Assembly (NCBI GenBank): GCA_026122225.1
Contig: JANEZZ010001873.1
Span: 186,001-250,000, forward strand
DNA from: Heloderma charlesbogerti
Taxonomy: Eukaryota; Chordata; Lepidosauria; Squamata; Helodermatidae
Reading direction: 5' to 3'
Length of the DNA: 64,000 nucleotides
The position numbers and the translations under genes were made by a program. Position 1 is the first letter of the stretch, and each line of letters opens with the position of its first letter. The notes under the pieces are model-generated. The model was not told the origin of the DNA and searched no databases. It saw only the letters and a program-made list of their open reading frames with translations. This document shows positions 53,201 through 56,900 of the stretch, one piece after another.

Positions 53201-53763
53201 TTTTCCATAGTCCTGCTACCAGAGCCAAACAGCCATTCAAATATGAGGGGCTTATTCCCAACAGCCCAGACCCACCAGAGCCCCCTTCTGCACTTCCTCT
53301 CAACACATTCTTCCATTGCATTCCTTGAAGATGGCAGTGGGCAACGCATACAGCTTCCCCTCCCTGCAGCACAATCTTTTCCCACATCTATGATGGGCAA
53401 GTGATGCCTGGGCATTCACCAGCCATGTGAAGGGCGCTACACATGTACCAACGTACATACAAGAGGAAAGCTTGACTGGTTTGTGTGAACCCCCCATAGC
53501 ATGACACTAAAGTGAAACAGAATGAAGGAAGGGGCGTATGTCAAAACCTCCCCTTCAAAACAAATCAAGAGCAAATGAAAAACCATAGAGTTACTTACCT
53601 GGTTTTTGGAAATCGTACAAACATGGTTCACTTGAAACATCTGCCGATGGTACTTGCTTTGTCTTCTTTGTAAGGCTGAGCATGTTTGAAGAGGCTTCCT
53701 GTTCAAGTACACTTGCTTCAGAAGCCCTGACAGGTTCTATGGCTTTTGACACTGCTTTGGATA
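1409..53763 (-). CDS. DDX60: DDX60 / DDX60-like DExD/H-box helicase, 30 exons, C-terminus outside window
   Basis: This is the large Ski2-like DExD/H-box RNA helicase DDX60, in mammals an interferon-induced cytoplasmic protein that binds nucleic acid and supports antiviral responses. The sequence shows 30 minus-strand exons whose splice borders are all AG/GT and whose phases all join, giving 1462 codons without a stop. Counting from the first traced residue, motif I TSSGKT is at 824-829, DEVH at 926-929, SAT at 955-957, GIGYHH at 1334-1339, [13 protein letters not shown] at 1363-1375 and [10 protein letters not shown] at 1395-1404. The N-terminal half has typical DDX60 segments such as [13 protein letters not shown] and LSQRARVRV. 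Mammalian DDX60 is about 1700 residues, so roughly 350 C-terminal residues lie left of the window. The first exon adds about 50 residues compared with the human N-terminus. I cannot separate DDX60 from a DDX60L paralogue from sequence alone; a single reptile copy is expected. The gene looks functional. Confidence 0.96.
2080..2375 (+). mobile_element. Degenerate L2-like LINE fragment
   Basis: The sequence gcagctgcaccagtactgga followed by agtgctggcaatggccttta and aaagctctgagctatttggg matches the C-terminal reverse transcriptase coding end of L2/CR1-type LINEs, heavily mutated. A partial copy of the cctccagatg palindromic repeat (about 1909-2010) lies just upstream. Confidence 0.55.
2628..3407. 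mobile_element. MITE-like element with terminal inverted repeats
   Basis: About 780 bp bounded by ggggcccacctacac on the left and gtgtagatggggccc on the right, which are inverted repeats. Internal open frames on both strands overlap and resemble no protein, so I treat them as chance. Target duplication not resolved. Confidence 0.55.
3408..3956. other. Intron sequence, mostly unrecognised
   Basis: No coding exon seen. The end, from about 3870, resembles an L2-type LINE tail (gctgccttgggagg...aaggcgg). The rest shows no recognised element. Confidence 0.5.
3957..4049. repeat. (AG)n followed by (GCAG/GCAA)n microsatellite
   Basis: A run of ag dinucleotides passes into gcag and gcaa tetranucleotides. 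Simple repeat; the Cys/Leu-rich minus-strand frame over it is an artefact. Confidence 0.95.
4897..5001 (-). CDS. DDX60: DDX60 coding exon 29: helicase motif V
   Basis: 35 in-frame codons, [20 protein letters not shown] then [28 protein letters not shown] is the conserved motif V segment, and the final Gln starts motif VI, completed in the next exon. The acceptor is ttttttag and the donor gtaatgac. Confidence 0.97.
6071..6216. mobile_element. Palindromic MITE (cctccagatg family)
   Basis: Ends atggggaacgtggagccctc and ggagggccacatgttccccc are inverted repeats, with ggactgtaactccc in the left arm. Relatives are at 16711-16846, 23465-23574, 49850-49947 and 63601-63740. Confidence 0.75.
6405..6557 (-). 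CDS. DDX60: DDX60 coding exon 28: second helicase lobe
   Basis: 51 in-frame codons, [20 protein letters not shown] then [20 protein letters not shown] and [19 protein letters not shown] is the typical Ski2-like motif of RecA domain 2. The acceptor is ccccttag and the donor gtatacca. Confidence 0.97.
6725..7150 (-). mobile_element. Dispersed DNA-transposon-like repeat, family 2
   Basis: Shares long stretches, in reverse orientation, with 48385-48760: for example gatcctgcatttaaaatgg, the block ctcattatctgcgatctatt and ttttcatggaggaaactgaa. A shorter relative is at 39270-39475. An internal inverted pair, gatcctgcatttaaaatgg and its complement, lies at the left end. No protein recognised. Confidence 0.65.
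7468..7972 (-). mobile_element. Probable solo LTR of an endogenous retrovirus or LTR retrotransposon
   Basis: In minus orientation the block starts TGTAAGGCC and ends GTACA (TG...CA ends). It has a TATA-like tatataagacc near 7643-7655 and an AATAAA signal at 7557-7562 about 90 bases downstream, in the order expected for U3-R-U5. No internal gag/pol sequence is recognised beside it, so it looks solo. The flanks are C-rich and no clear target duplication was seen. Confidence 0.5.
8285..8822. mobile_element. Long palindromic MITE
   Basis: Outer arms (left gagccactgcag...aatatgagaagct; right complement agcttctcacatt...ctgcagtgtctccc) enclose a tighter inner hairpin, gactttctgaagaggagg against its complement near 8613-8636. 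No coding capacity. Confidence 0.65.
9281..9419 (-). CDS. DDX60: DDX60 coding exon 27
   Basis: Reads [21 protein letters not shown] then [20 protein letters not shown] and NAIDNE. It matches human LEKNLEIPQDCTYADQKAVDTE. The acceptor is tctgtgcag and the donor gtgagctt. Confidence 0.94.
10395..10492. repeat. AT-rich palindrome with local duplication
   Basis: The string tatattatatccagagcaat recurs about 65 bases apart on either side of a self-complementary (ta)-rich run. It lies in the 3' part of the L1-like insertion and may reflect slippage. Confidence 0.7.
10557..11365 (-). pseudogene. L1 ORF1p-like protein, one-base frameshift near the N-terminus
   Basis: The open frame 10557-11309 has 250 codons: a heptad-rich segment ([20 protein letters not shown]), an RRM-like part ([20 protein letters not shown]) and a C-terminal domain with [20 protein letters not shown] and [18 protein letters not shown]. 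This order is that of L1 ORF1p, the RNA-binding chaperone of L1 particles. There is no ATG in this frame. An ATG at 11363-11365 opens a basic N-terminus in another frame that falls short by one base across a run of seven C. The break therefore seems to be a single-base loss in a homopolymer in an otherwise intact ORF. Confidence 0.8.
12399..12680 (+). repeat. Imperfect tandem duplication, about 140-bp unit
   Basis: Two diverged units each contain catgaagaagca, a variant of ttatccact.cagcatctg, cacctgtgcaattt and ccccatt followed by c.agcaaac; a third start (tccttgaagaagcaaaat) follows. The 121-codon frame across it is a by-product of the repeat. Confidence 0.7.
13671..13811 (-). CDS. DDX60: DDX60 coding exon 26: Lys-rich insert
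   Basis: Reads [21 protein letters not shown] then [20 protein letters not shown] and LEKKQT. It is highly charged and probably helical. The matching human region is also Lys-rich but poorly conserved, so the call depends on splice sites, phase and position. The acceptor is gtattcag and the donor gtaagtct. Confidence 0.87.
14252..14404 (-). CDS. DDX60: DDX60 coding exon 25
   Basis: Reads [21 protein letters not shown] then [20 protein letters not shown] and [10 protein letters not shown]. It corresponds to human FKLGAVENAAESVSTFLKKKQ. It is a Lys/Glu-rich helical insertion between the two helicase lobes. The acceptor is tttttaaag and the donor gtaagtgt. Confidence 0.92.
15575..15645 (+). mobile_element. 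CR1 LINE 3' end
   Basis: The sequence ggggttggactcgatggcct followed by ccccttccaaccctactatt and attctatgattc is the standard CR1 3' terminus with its octamer repeats. Confidence 0.85.
15958..16598. mobile_element. hAT-like MITE (tagggatg ends) with perfect 8-bp target duplication
   Basis: The 641-bp element starts tagggatg and ends atccctа-type (tatccc-ta) and is flanked by ttcacctg at 15950-15957 and 16599-16606. Eight-base duplications are typical of hAT transposons. The interior is GC-rich with modular palindromes: gtacgcaaatggtg against its complement and cgtgataggct / acgtagcctatcac arms. Its interior is close to that of 38064-38612. Confidence 0.85.
16711..16846. mobile_element. Palindromic MITE (cctccagatg family)
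   Basis: Left arm gccctccagatgttttggac and right arm gtccaaaacatctggaga are inverted repeats. It ends about 40 bases from DDX60 exon 24. Confidence 0.8.
16884..17011 (-). CDS. DDX60: DDX60 coding exon 24
   Basis: Reads [20 protein letters not shown] then [20 protein letters not shown] and FF. The VEKLR.M.KLPALFF part is conserved in DDX60. The acceptor is tgtctag and the donor gtaagtta. It ends with two bases of Leu. Confidence 0.95.
17280..18920 (+). mobile_element. Degenerate L2-like LINE, split by a hAT-like MITE
   Basis: The sequence follows the L2 reverse transcriptase region: catcagtataatgatgacat resembles the coding of a YADD box neighbourhood, then tgaaccag/tgtctggatgtgat (LNQCLDVI), then ctgctttaag...gccttt (PYQPACALR and AFS). 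Many stops and indels. The element 17793-18193 interrupts it. Confidence 0.65.
17793..18193 (-). mobile_element. hAT-like MITE (ttgcacaaa subtype) inside the L2 copy
   Basis: 401 bp, starting tggggatc and ending catcccta, flanked by aaccagtt (17785-17792) and aaccagtg (18194-18201), a one-mismatch 8-bp duplication. Removing it restores the L2 reading. Its sequence matches the reverse complement of 44388-44792, including the ttgcacaaatt motifs. Confidence 0.8.
18931..19364. mobile_element. DNA transposon, ccatagga family
   Basis: 434 bp with inverted ends gggcgcattcctatgg and ccataggattgtgccc. The interior has an 11-base G run. Relatives with the same ends are at 31355-31775, 36460-36843 and 46080-46462. 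Confidence 0.75.
19730..20450 (-). mobile_element. Antisense L2/CR1-like LINE 3' region
   Basis: Plus strand contains gagaatgccttctcctccag, actctaaaggtgataacca and aggagccagtgcag, the antisense of the L2-type 3' coding/UTR section common in reptiles. It is degenerate and carries the microsatellite at 20195-20268. Confidence 0.6.
20195..20268. repeat. (GT)n-(GA)n-(GACA)n compound microsatellite
   Basis: Consecutive gt, ga and gaca repeats. Simple sequence lying within the antisense LINE remnant. Confidence 0.95.
20536..20658 (-). CDS. DDX60: DDX60 coding exon 23
   Basis: 41 in-frame codons, [20 protein letters not shown] then [20 protein letters not shown] and E. It aligns with human KKMDARKYEESLKAELTSWIKNGN. 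The acceptor is ttgatgtcaag after a pyrimidine-rich C/T tract, and the donor is gtatttct. Confidence 0.94.
20798..20902 (-). CDS. DDX60: DDX60 coding exon 22
   Basis: 35 in-frame codons, [20 protein letters not shown] then [15 protein letters not shown]. It matches human ERYGFPPDLTLSPRESIQLYD. The acceptor is cataacag and the donor gtaagtat. Confidence 0.96.
21131..21240 (-). CDS. DDX60: DDX60 coding exon 21
   Basis: Reads [20 protein letters not shown] then [17 protein letters not shown]. It matches human [20 protein letters not shown] and HPCAALTTDH. The acceptor is ctgttttcag and the donor gtaagttt. Confidence 0.97.
21437..21567 (-). CDS. DDX60: DDX60 coding exon 20
   Basis: Reads [21 protein letters not shown] then [20 protein letters not shown] and VKL. 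EWLQSVK.YW is the conserved post-SAT segment; the middle is variable in this family. The acceptor is tgtttaaag and the donor gtatgtaa. Confidence 0.94.
22151..22266 (-). CDS. DDX60: DDX60 coding exon 19: motifs II (rest) and III
   Basis: Reads [20 protein letters not shown] then [20 protein letters not shown] completes DEVH and LSAT is motif III. Nearly all residues match mammalian DDX60. The acceptor is tttttccag, the donor is gtaagatg, and the exon ends in phase 2. Confidence 0.97.
22478..22573 (-). CDS. DDX60: DDX60 coding exon 18: first half of motif II
   Basis: 32 in-frame codons, [20 protein letters not shown] then [12 protein letters not shown]. It ends with the DE of the DEVH box; VH opens the next exon. 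The acceptor is ttgtttcag and the donor gtatatat. Confidence 0.96.
23349..23437. mobile_element. Short palindromic repeat (caatccta family)
   Basis: Begins agtgcaatcctatgcatg and ends tatgcataggattgcagc, an inverted pair. Best copy of the short family after the one at 1146. Confidence 0.8.
23465..23574. mobile_element. Palindromic MITE (cctccagatg family, short)
   Basis: Arms gaactacaactcccatta and aatgggggttgtagttca are inverted. It ends 13 bases from DDX60 exon 17, yet the exon and donor are intact. Confidence 0.75.
23587..23706 (-). CDS. DDX60: DDX60 coding exon 17
   Basis: 40 in-frame codons, [20 protein letters not shown] then [20 protein letters not shown]. It matches human ALVNQVAATVQNRF and GVFTREYRHDALN. 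It continues RecA-like domain 1. The donor is gtaagt. Confidence 0.96.
24374..24523 (-). CDS. DDX60: DDX60 coding exon 16: helicase motif I (Walker A)
   Basis: Reads [20 protein letters not shown] then [20 protein letters not shown] and [10 protein letters not shown]. The nucleotide-binding loop TSSGKT is intact, with catalytic Lys at residue 828 of the traced protein and motif Ia-like VAPTK at the end. Mammalian DDX60 has Pro where this copy has the second Ala of VAATSSGKT. The acceptor is acctatag and the donor gtaggaaa. Confidence 0.97.
24929..25093 (-). CDS. DDX60: DDX60 coding exon 15
   Basis: 55 in-frame codons, [20 protein letters not shown] then [20 protein letters not shown] and [12 protein letters not shown]. 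The block [21 protein letters not shown] is almost invariant in DDX60 and leads directly into the ATP-binding segment. Confidence 0.97.
25325..25672. mobile_element. MITE with ttctacacaaggc ends
   Basis: About 345 bp between ttttctacacaaggc and gccttgtgtagaaata, which are inverted repeats. Interior AT-rich and not recognised. Confidence 0.65.
25746..25918 (-). CDS. DDX60: DDX60 coding exon 14
   Basis: Reads [20 protein letters not shown], then [20 protein letters not shown] and [18 protein letters not shown]. It matches human GKTTKDLSIAVQVMKRIHSLMEKY and LGFDELASSL. The acceptor is atcccccag and the donor gtaactg. Confidence 0.96.
25980..28449. other. Large intron, mixed unclassified repeats
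   Basis: No DDX60 exon seen between exons 14 and 13. It holds a short hairpin at 27454-27496 (aagaatgcctctggg arms), GC-rich material at 26280-26900 with no recognised protein, and sequence at 27395-27545 related in reverse orientation to about 33240-33400. Confidence 0.45.
28450..28702 (-). CDS. DDX60: DDX60 coding exon 13: charged helical linker
   Basis: 84 codons beginning [20 protein letters not shown] and containing [20 protein letters not shown] and [20 protein letters not shown]. It matches the human KAEIIARENKKR..EEQKWNALSF region. It is rich in Lys/Glu and likely a long helix just before the helicase core. The acceptor is gttcatag and the donor gtatgtg. Confidence 0.95.
29468..29818. 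mobile_element. MITE with ggggtgcggaacct ends
   Basis: Left end ggggtgcggaacct and right end aggttccccacccc are inverted repeats about 350 bp apart. A half copy of a similar element (gggtgcagaacctcagacc) is near 14549-14600. No coding capacity. Confidence 0.6.
30209..30372 (-). CDS. DDX60: DDX60 coding exon 12
   Basis: Reads [21 protein letters not shown] then [20 protein letters not shown] and a Lys-rich end [14 protein letters not shown]. It corresponds to the human region DPRVLRSVQKY..FQRFYGNSLE followed by SKIIVTQ. The acceptor is ttttgaag and the donor gtaagcc. Confidence 0.94.
30826..30975 (+). mobile_element. tRNA-derived SINE (lizard type), tail truncated
   Basis: A-box region tagtagagcccctgcc, then ttgcatgcagaaggcc and B box ggttcaatccc, then body aggtagggctgggaaagact and gagctgctgccagtcagtgt. 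The usual CR1-like tail is missing after acagtactggg. Confidence 0.8.
31189..31304 (-). CDS. DDX60: DDX60 coding exon 11
   Basis: Reads [21 protein letters not shown] then [18 protein letters not shown], nearly identical in pattern to human SDDPIVTSLVKQKEFDELVHW. The acceptor is tactttag and the donor gtaatatt. It ends in phase 1. Confidence 0.96.
31355..31775. mobile_element. DNA transposon, ccatagga family
   Basis: Starts acaatcctatgacc and ends taggactgcaccct, with the same inner layout as 18931-19364. It lies 50 bp upstream of DDX60 exon 11. Confidence 0.6.
31860..35170. other. Large intron, few recognised elements
   Basis: Between exons 11 and 10. Fragments of the ccatagga family near 32190-32270 and a reverse relative of 27395-27545 near 33240-33400 are visible. 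Open frames here resemble no protein. The rest appears to be old unclassified sequence. Confidence 0.45.
35175..35720. repeat. Dispersed repeat, copy 1 of 2
   Basis: Shares ordered blocks with 39865-40410: tattgggttata/ttgggataataa, tggatccagcccaatgcc, aaaaccctg and aggtaaaattccttcccagc. Not classified; DDX60 exon 10 lies between the two copies, so they are independent insertions. Confidence 0.6.
35909..36017 (-). CDS. DDX60: DDX60 coding exon 10
   Basis: Reads [21 protein letters not shown] then [15 protein letters not shown]. The [14 protein letters not shown] segment is strongly conserved in DDX60. The acceptor is tttgatatag and the donor gtatgcat. It ends with two bases of a Ser codon. 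Confidence 0.95.
36460..36843. mobile_element. DNA transposon, ccatagga family
   Basis: Starts ggcacaatcctatgaccgct and ends ggattccaccct. Interior blocks gcagcacagagcag, ccgccctgcattgggta and ttcggaggcag match the reverse of 18931-19364. Confidence 0.65.
37648..37778. mobile_element. Fragment of ctgggttcagacaac DNA transposon
   Basis: Contains gttgtccgaacccag at the left and ctgggttcagacaac at the right, with ataccatgggttaatc inside. It resembles ends of 9532-11938 and directly abuts the hAT-like element at 37787. Confidence 0.55.
38064..38612. mobile_element. Inner hAT-like MITE with perfect 8-bp duplication
   Basis: 549 bp, starts tagggatgcc and ends gacatcccta, flanked by gtctccgt at 38056-38063 and 38613-38620. 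The interior holds several inverted modules built on gacgcaaatggcgt and gcgataggct/agcctatcgc, as in 15958-16598. Confidence 0.88.
38613..38845. repeat. 66-bp inverted repeat (hairpin)
   Basis: Arms 38613-38678 and 38780-38845 pair with a single mismatch around a 101-base loop. The pairing originally extended into 38046-38063, showing the inner hAT-like element landed inside one arm. Confidence 0.9.
39270..39475 (-). mobile_element. Dispersed DNA-transposon-like repeat, family 2 (fragment)
   Basis: Contains tcctcttttcatggag, ggctcattatctctgatctt and gatgtcatgtaaaggatctg in the same order as 6900-7110. Confidence 0.65.
39865..40410. repeat. Dispersed repeat, copy 2 of 2
   Basis: Related to 35175-35720 in the same orientation, including gatccagcccaatgcc and ggtaaaattccttcccagcc. 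Not assigned to a class. Confidence 0.6.
41112..41267 (-). CDS. DDX60: DDX60 coding exon 9
   Basis: Reads [21 protein letters not shown] and [22 protein letters not shown]. It corresponds to human LNLGDTIMKDYEYLW followed by GQPFPL and FLEEK-type residues. The acceptor is tttcttag and the donor gtaacaac. It begins and ends in phase 1. Confidence 0.94.
41808..41949 (-). CDS. DDX60: DDX60 coding exon 8
   Basis: Reads [20 protein letters not shown], then [20 protein letters not shown] and YEAEQGP, and ends with one base of a Gly codon. It matches the DDX60 stretch [19 protein letters not shown]. The acceptor is ccttttag and the donor gtatttc. Confidence 0.93.
42040..43567. other. Intron between exons 8 and 7
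   Basis: An L2-like fragment (cagcctgcccacactctgag, then accaaaggtggttaggttgg) at about 42060-42170 and a LINE-tail-like taccgcc section near 42440-42500. The remainder is unrecognised AT-rich sequence without exon signals. Confidence 0.5.
43568..43729 (-). CDS. DDX60: DDX60 coding exon 7
   Basis: 54 in-frame codons containing [20 protein letters not shown] and [19 protein letters not shown]. This aligns with the conserved [20 protein letters not shown] block of DDX60. The donor is gtggac, and the choice is supported because the following exon continues the homologous reading in frame. Confidence 0.93.
44388..44792. mobile_element. hAT-like MITE (ttgcacaaa subtype) with perfect 8-bp duplication
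   Basis: 405 bp, starts tagggatgtcc and ends agatcccta, flanked by gtctgacc at 44380-44387 and 44793-44800. It is inserted into LTR-like sequence (about 44110-44870, with ggactttgaccacgcctcag). It matches 17793-18193 in reverse. Confidence 0.88.
45476..45571 (-). CDS. DDX60: DDX60 coding exon 6
   Basis: 32 in-frame codons reading [20 protein letters not shown] then [12 protein letters not shown]. The VTCSL.LEMY part matches the DDX60 block VTSCSLSLRMYHR. The acceptor is gaaatgtcag and the donor gtactt. About a dozen residues present after this point in human are missing at the junction with the next exon. Confidence 0.9.
45859..45886. repeat. (TC)n simple repeat
   Basis: A short ct-dinucleotide run with one tg interruption, in the intron between exons 6 and 5. 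Confidence 0.9.
45949..46075. mobile_element. Palindromic MITE, family 1
   Basis: Arms gcatgtttagacaaaaaaga and tctttctgtctgaacatgc around a spacer with aacatggctggctggggcat. Slightly longer than the copies at 532 and 1247. Confidence 0.8.
46080..46462. mobile_element. DNA transposon, ccatagga family
   Basis: Ends gaccataggattgctc on the right; the left contains ccaaactcggaggc like the other copies. Its left end runs into the family 1 MITE, so that boundary is uncertain. Confidence 0.5.
46609..46725 (-). CDS. DDX60: DDX60 coding exon 5
   Basis: 39 in-frame codons, [20 protein letters not shown] to [10 protein letters not shown], in the weakly conserved linker where human DDX60 has a similar YTTLLNQLERF stretch. 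The acceptor is attttaag and the donor gtaacagt. Conservation is weak, so the assignment rests on splice signals, frame and order. Confidence 0.85.
47523..48161 (+). mobile_element. Solo LTR, Ty3/Gypsy-like
   Basis: 639 bp that start TGTCATGCC and end GGGACA (TGTC/GACA inverted ends), flanked by the 5-bp duplication gatgg at 47518-47522 and 48162-48166. A TATA-like ctataaatc is near 47842. There is no internal region, so it is a recombined solo LTR. The 65- to 92-codon frames in it are not genes. Confidence 0.8.
48385..48760 (+). mobile_element. Dispersed DNA-transposon-like repeat, family 2
   Basis: Reverse-orientation relative of 6725-7150 with ttcacatggagattttatcc, ctcctgcactaaat and gatcctgcatttaaaatgg. 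It ends about 70 bases left of DDX60 exon 4. Confidence 0.65.
48828..49169 (-). CDS. DDX60: DDX60 coding exon 4
   Basis: The largest exon here, 114 in-frame codons, beginning [20 protein letters not shown] and containing [17 protein letters not shown] and [13 protein letters not shown]. These are characteristic DDX60 N-terminal motifs. The acceptor is ttcttacag and the donor gtgaatag. It ends with HQHFFQQ. Confidence 0.95.
49333..50285 (+). mobile_element. Possible LTR-like element with MITE insertion
   Basis: A TATA-like aatataaaagctcgg lies at 49711-49725 after CA/GA-rich sequence, followed by C/T-rich text (gactgcctttgttgtctggg, cttgaccttctgcctctctg) like the 3' part of the LTR at 47523. 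The ends are not resolved. A cctccagatg MITE sits at 49850-49947. Confidence 0.35.
49850..49947. mobile_element. Palindromic MITE (cctccagatg family)
   Basis: Ends aagcagccttacccaacc and ggttggagaaggctgctt are perfect inverted repeats around a short spacer. The most compact copy in the window. Confidence 0.85.
50935..51350 (-). mobile_element. CR1-type LINE 3' part with ORF2 C-terminus remnant
   Basis: The minus frame 51092-51331 reads [20 protein letters not shown] with [15 protein letters not shown], the usual CR1/LINE C-terminal signature. It is followed by catgtcctccttgtgggctt, a common reptile CR1 3' UTR phrase. Confidence 0.75.
51558..51778 (+). mobile_element. tRNA-headed CORE-SINE, old copy
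   Basis: Reads aagccagtttggtgtagtgg at the head and tctcagcctaaccaacctca in the core, finishing with aaaaggtgggatgtaatg. Same family as 787-1036, opposite strand. Confidence 0.75.
51988..52177 (-). CDS. DDX60: DDX60 coding exon 3
   Basis: Encodes [21 protein letters not shown] and on to [23 protein letters not shown], very close to the conserved N-terminal DDX60 block. The one-base start completes Glu from the previous exon, and the end is in frame at AAG before gtaagaa. It belongs to the conserved N-terminal domain ahead of the helicase core. Confidence 0.95.
52799..52862 (-). CDS. DDX60: DDX60 coding exon 2
   Basis: A short exon reading [21 protein letters not shown]. It matches the start of mammalian DDX60, where a similar QLILNEMPKAE stretch precedes [12 protein letters not shown]. 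The acceptor is ctttttcag, the donor is gtaagtac, and it ends with two bases of a Glu codon. Confidence 0.9.
53038..53060. repeat. (AC)n microsatellite
   Basis: About ten ac units in the intron between DDX60 exons 2 and 1. Confidence 0.95.
53599..53763 (-). CDS. DDX60: DDX60 coding exon 1 (of those traced): N-terminal extension
   Basis: The exon reads [20 protein letters not shown] and on to [14 protein letters not shown], 54 whole codons between split codons at both ends. The acceptor is tgctcag and the donor gtaagtaa. Its last base completes the Asp codon that opens the next exon, which supports it being real. It is Lys/Ser/Glu-rich and probably disordered, and I do not recognise it in human DDX60. 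An in-frame ATG at 53681-53683 (Met28) has A at -3 and could be the start if upstream exons are non-coding; otherwise the true start lies further right and was not found. Confidence 0.8.
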
Positions 53764-53904
53764 CTGAGCATATTTAAACCTGGGTCATTATTCTTTCACA
53801 CACCTTTAAATTAGCAAGCACACATGGATATCATTCTATTGTTTTAAAAATCTGTACTCCTACATAGTTATTACAAACATTATATTTGAAAATACTTTGG
53901 TTAG

Positions 53905-56900
53905 GATCCAACTGTGTTCCAGCACTAGCGACTTTGCACTAGCGTAAACCAATGTTTGTGCAATGTAACTAGTGGTTGCTAGTGCAATGGGGAAAAGGAC
54001 AGGTGGCTTACCTGTTTACTATGGTAATTCAAATGGTAATCTGTGAACTCACACGTATGGACTATGCACTATGCAGAACAGTCATTCGGATCATTCTAGA
54101 GCTGAACAGAGTTTAGGTGTGAGACCCACCCACCCACCCCTCTCTGCATACACTTCAGGTATGGCTCCCACTTGCCACTCAGTTCCCAGTTCGCCACAGG
54201 TGAGAGATAAATGAAGAGTGAGACATCAAAGTGGAGACAAGGATGGGTTATGTGAGTTCACAGATGACCACTCCAAGAACCAGATTTACAGGTAAGCAAC
54301 CTGTCCTTTTTCGTCATGGTCTCTGTGACTCACACATATTGGTGACTGAAAAGCAAGAAACCTATCAGAGGAGCGAGATTGTAGAAAGAACCACCCTGCC
54401 AAAGGCTGCACCAGTGTGAGCCCTGATGTCCAGGCAATAACGCTTAATGAAGGATAAAGGCTGAGCCCACCTTGCAGCACTGCACCGCCGAGGAAGTGGG
54501 GTGCCCCAGAGAAAGGCAGCAGATGATGCCGTGGCTCTAGTTGAGTGAGTGCAGACATGTAGAGGAGCCTGAAAATGTGCAAGCTGGTAAGCACAGAATA
54601 TGGCTGACACAGCCCACTTGGCAAAGCATTGGCGGGATTAAAGGTGTGTCGGATGTGCCTGGTTATGCACCATAGGACAGGATGACAGAGACATAGATTC
54701 AGTGGCTTAGCTTTATTCAAAGGAAACCAGGTGACAGAGATTTCACCTCAGAAGTCACGGCACTTAATCTTAGAAGTTACAAATCAGTTAACTGAAGAGC
54801 TAATGGCCTTAAGGAGTATTCCAGAAGCAAATACATAGTCATAGTCAGAAGCTCTTAGAACAGTTTTAGGGGTTCAAAGCACTCAGAGATCCAGGTTCAC
54901 GATACAAGATTTAAAAACAGGCTATGGTTCACAATTCAAGAGGAGTCACGGCAAGAGCCCCAGGCAAGAATAGAAACAGTTCCCAAAAGTAGGATCTCTA
55001 TGTGCATGAGCCTGAGATGACTCAGGTTCCGGGTCAGGAATAGCCGGAGCTAGGCAGAGTCCCTGTTCTTGTGATAGGCCTTTTGACAGAATTGGCAGGG
55101 GTCCCAGCTGAACAAAGTGCAGGGATTCAGGAATAAACTAGGCTAAAGAGCCCTAGGCCATAGCAACAGTCCCAAATGCAGGATTTCCACACACAGGAGC
55201 CCCACTCTCTAACAAGTTAACCTTGATCTCCAATGGGGAGGTGGGTTGTGGAAGGAATGTTGTTAGCACAGTATCTTGAACCAAATGAAACTGTGAAACC
55301 ACTTCAGGGAGAAAGGAACAGCCCGGTCACAAAACTACCTTATCTCTGTGGAACGTCAGGTATGGTTGATCATGGAGAACAGCACAGAGCTCACTTGCTC
55401 TGCATGCCGAAGTAATGGTAGTGAAGACAGCTATCTTCATAGTACGAGACCATAGGTCAGTCGCAGCCATCAGTTCAAAGGGTTTCGCTGTTAATTGCAT
55501 CAGGACCACCGATAAGTTCCAAGCCAGAACAGGTGGAGTAACTGGCAGGTATAGAGAGTCCTTTGAGGAAACACTTGGCATCTGAATGAGAGTAAATGGA
55601 AAAACACTTGCCTTTGTATTGCTTAGCCACGATCTCTATTAAGGATATTCTGACTGATAAGAGCACTAGCCCTTTGCTCTTGGGAGAGAGAAGGAACCCA
55701 AACACTCAGGAAAGGTCACAGAACTCTGGAATCTGTCCCACTGGTGTGAGAAATGCTGAAAAAAACTTCCATTTGGCCGTGTAGAAAGCCCGGGTTCATG
55801 GGAAGCGGTCATTACCTCCAATATCTCTTTGGAGAACTGATGATACCCACCCTCCAGGCTGTGAGGCGAAGGGTTTCAAGACTGCATGATCTTTCCCTTG
55901 TTTACAGTGAGACGGTCTAGTACTTGAGAAATGTGTACAGAGGTGCAGTCAGAGAGGAGAAGCAATGTCACAAACCACAACTGCCACAGCCATCATAGGG
56001 TTCTCAGAATACATGGGATATTGTCTTCCTCTATTTTGTTCATGACCCATGTGATGAAGGGAAAGGAGGGAAGGCATAGTTCAAGGTGTCCCCACAAGGC
56101 ACTACCCAAAGAGTCAGTATTGTGGCCTGCCCTGCTACAGAAGACACTGCATTTTGAGTTTACGGTTGTAGCAGAGTGGTCTACAGTCAGAGTGTCCCAC
56201 ACCTTAAACAGGTTTGCTGTGATGGTTGGAAAGAGCTCCCACTGAAGGAATGTGCAAATCCGCTATTATATTCAACATGCCAGAGAGATAGATTGCCAGG
56301 ACCAATGTGATGGGCTATGCACCAGTCTCAGAAGTTCCATGTGAGAAAAGGTGGGTGAGAGACTTCGTACCCCTTTGTTTGTTGACATAAAAGACAACAG
56401 TGGTGTTGCCTGTGGCAATTTGGTCTGACCATCCAATGATCATTTACTCGAGTGCCCTGAGAGATTTTGCAACTGCTAGCAGTTCAAGTTGGTTGATATG
56501 AATAGTTTGTCACCTGGATTCATTCTCCATTACTTCGGTGTGGGAATACCCGTTGGTTCATCATCGGATTCAATTCTATGTTCACTCTTCTTTTTCTTGT
56601 TTTTCAGTCCCAGCACCCAGGAGTTAATAAAGAACTTGTTTCGAGACTTGGCCAGTCTGACCTTCTTGGTCTCGACAGTGGCCATTGAAGTTCCGGGCCG
56701 AACCTGAGCTGTCACTGCTAGCAGTTGTCTGAAGACAAGCCAATGCCAGCAAAAGGTGTACCTAATACCGGGGATGATTGCCCTGCAGTCCCTTCCATCA
56801 AAGAAATTTTCCCACCACAGTGGGTACACTTTTTGAAGAAGGCTTTGTAGGACACGTGCCCCAAGGGGAGAGAAGGAAAAGCTCAAGACAAGATAGGAAG

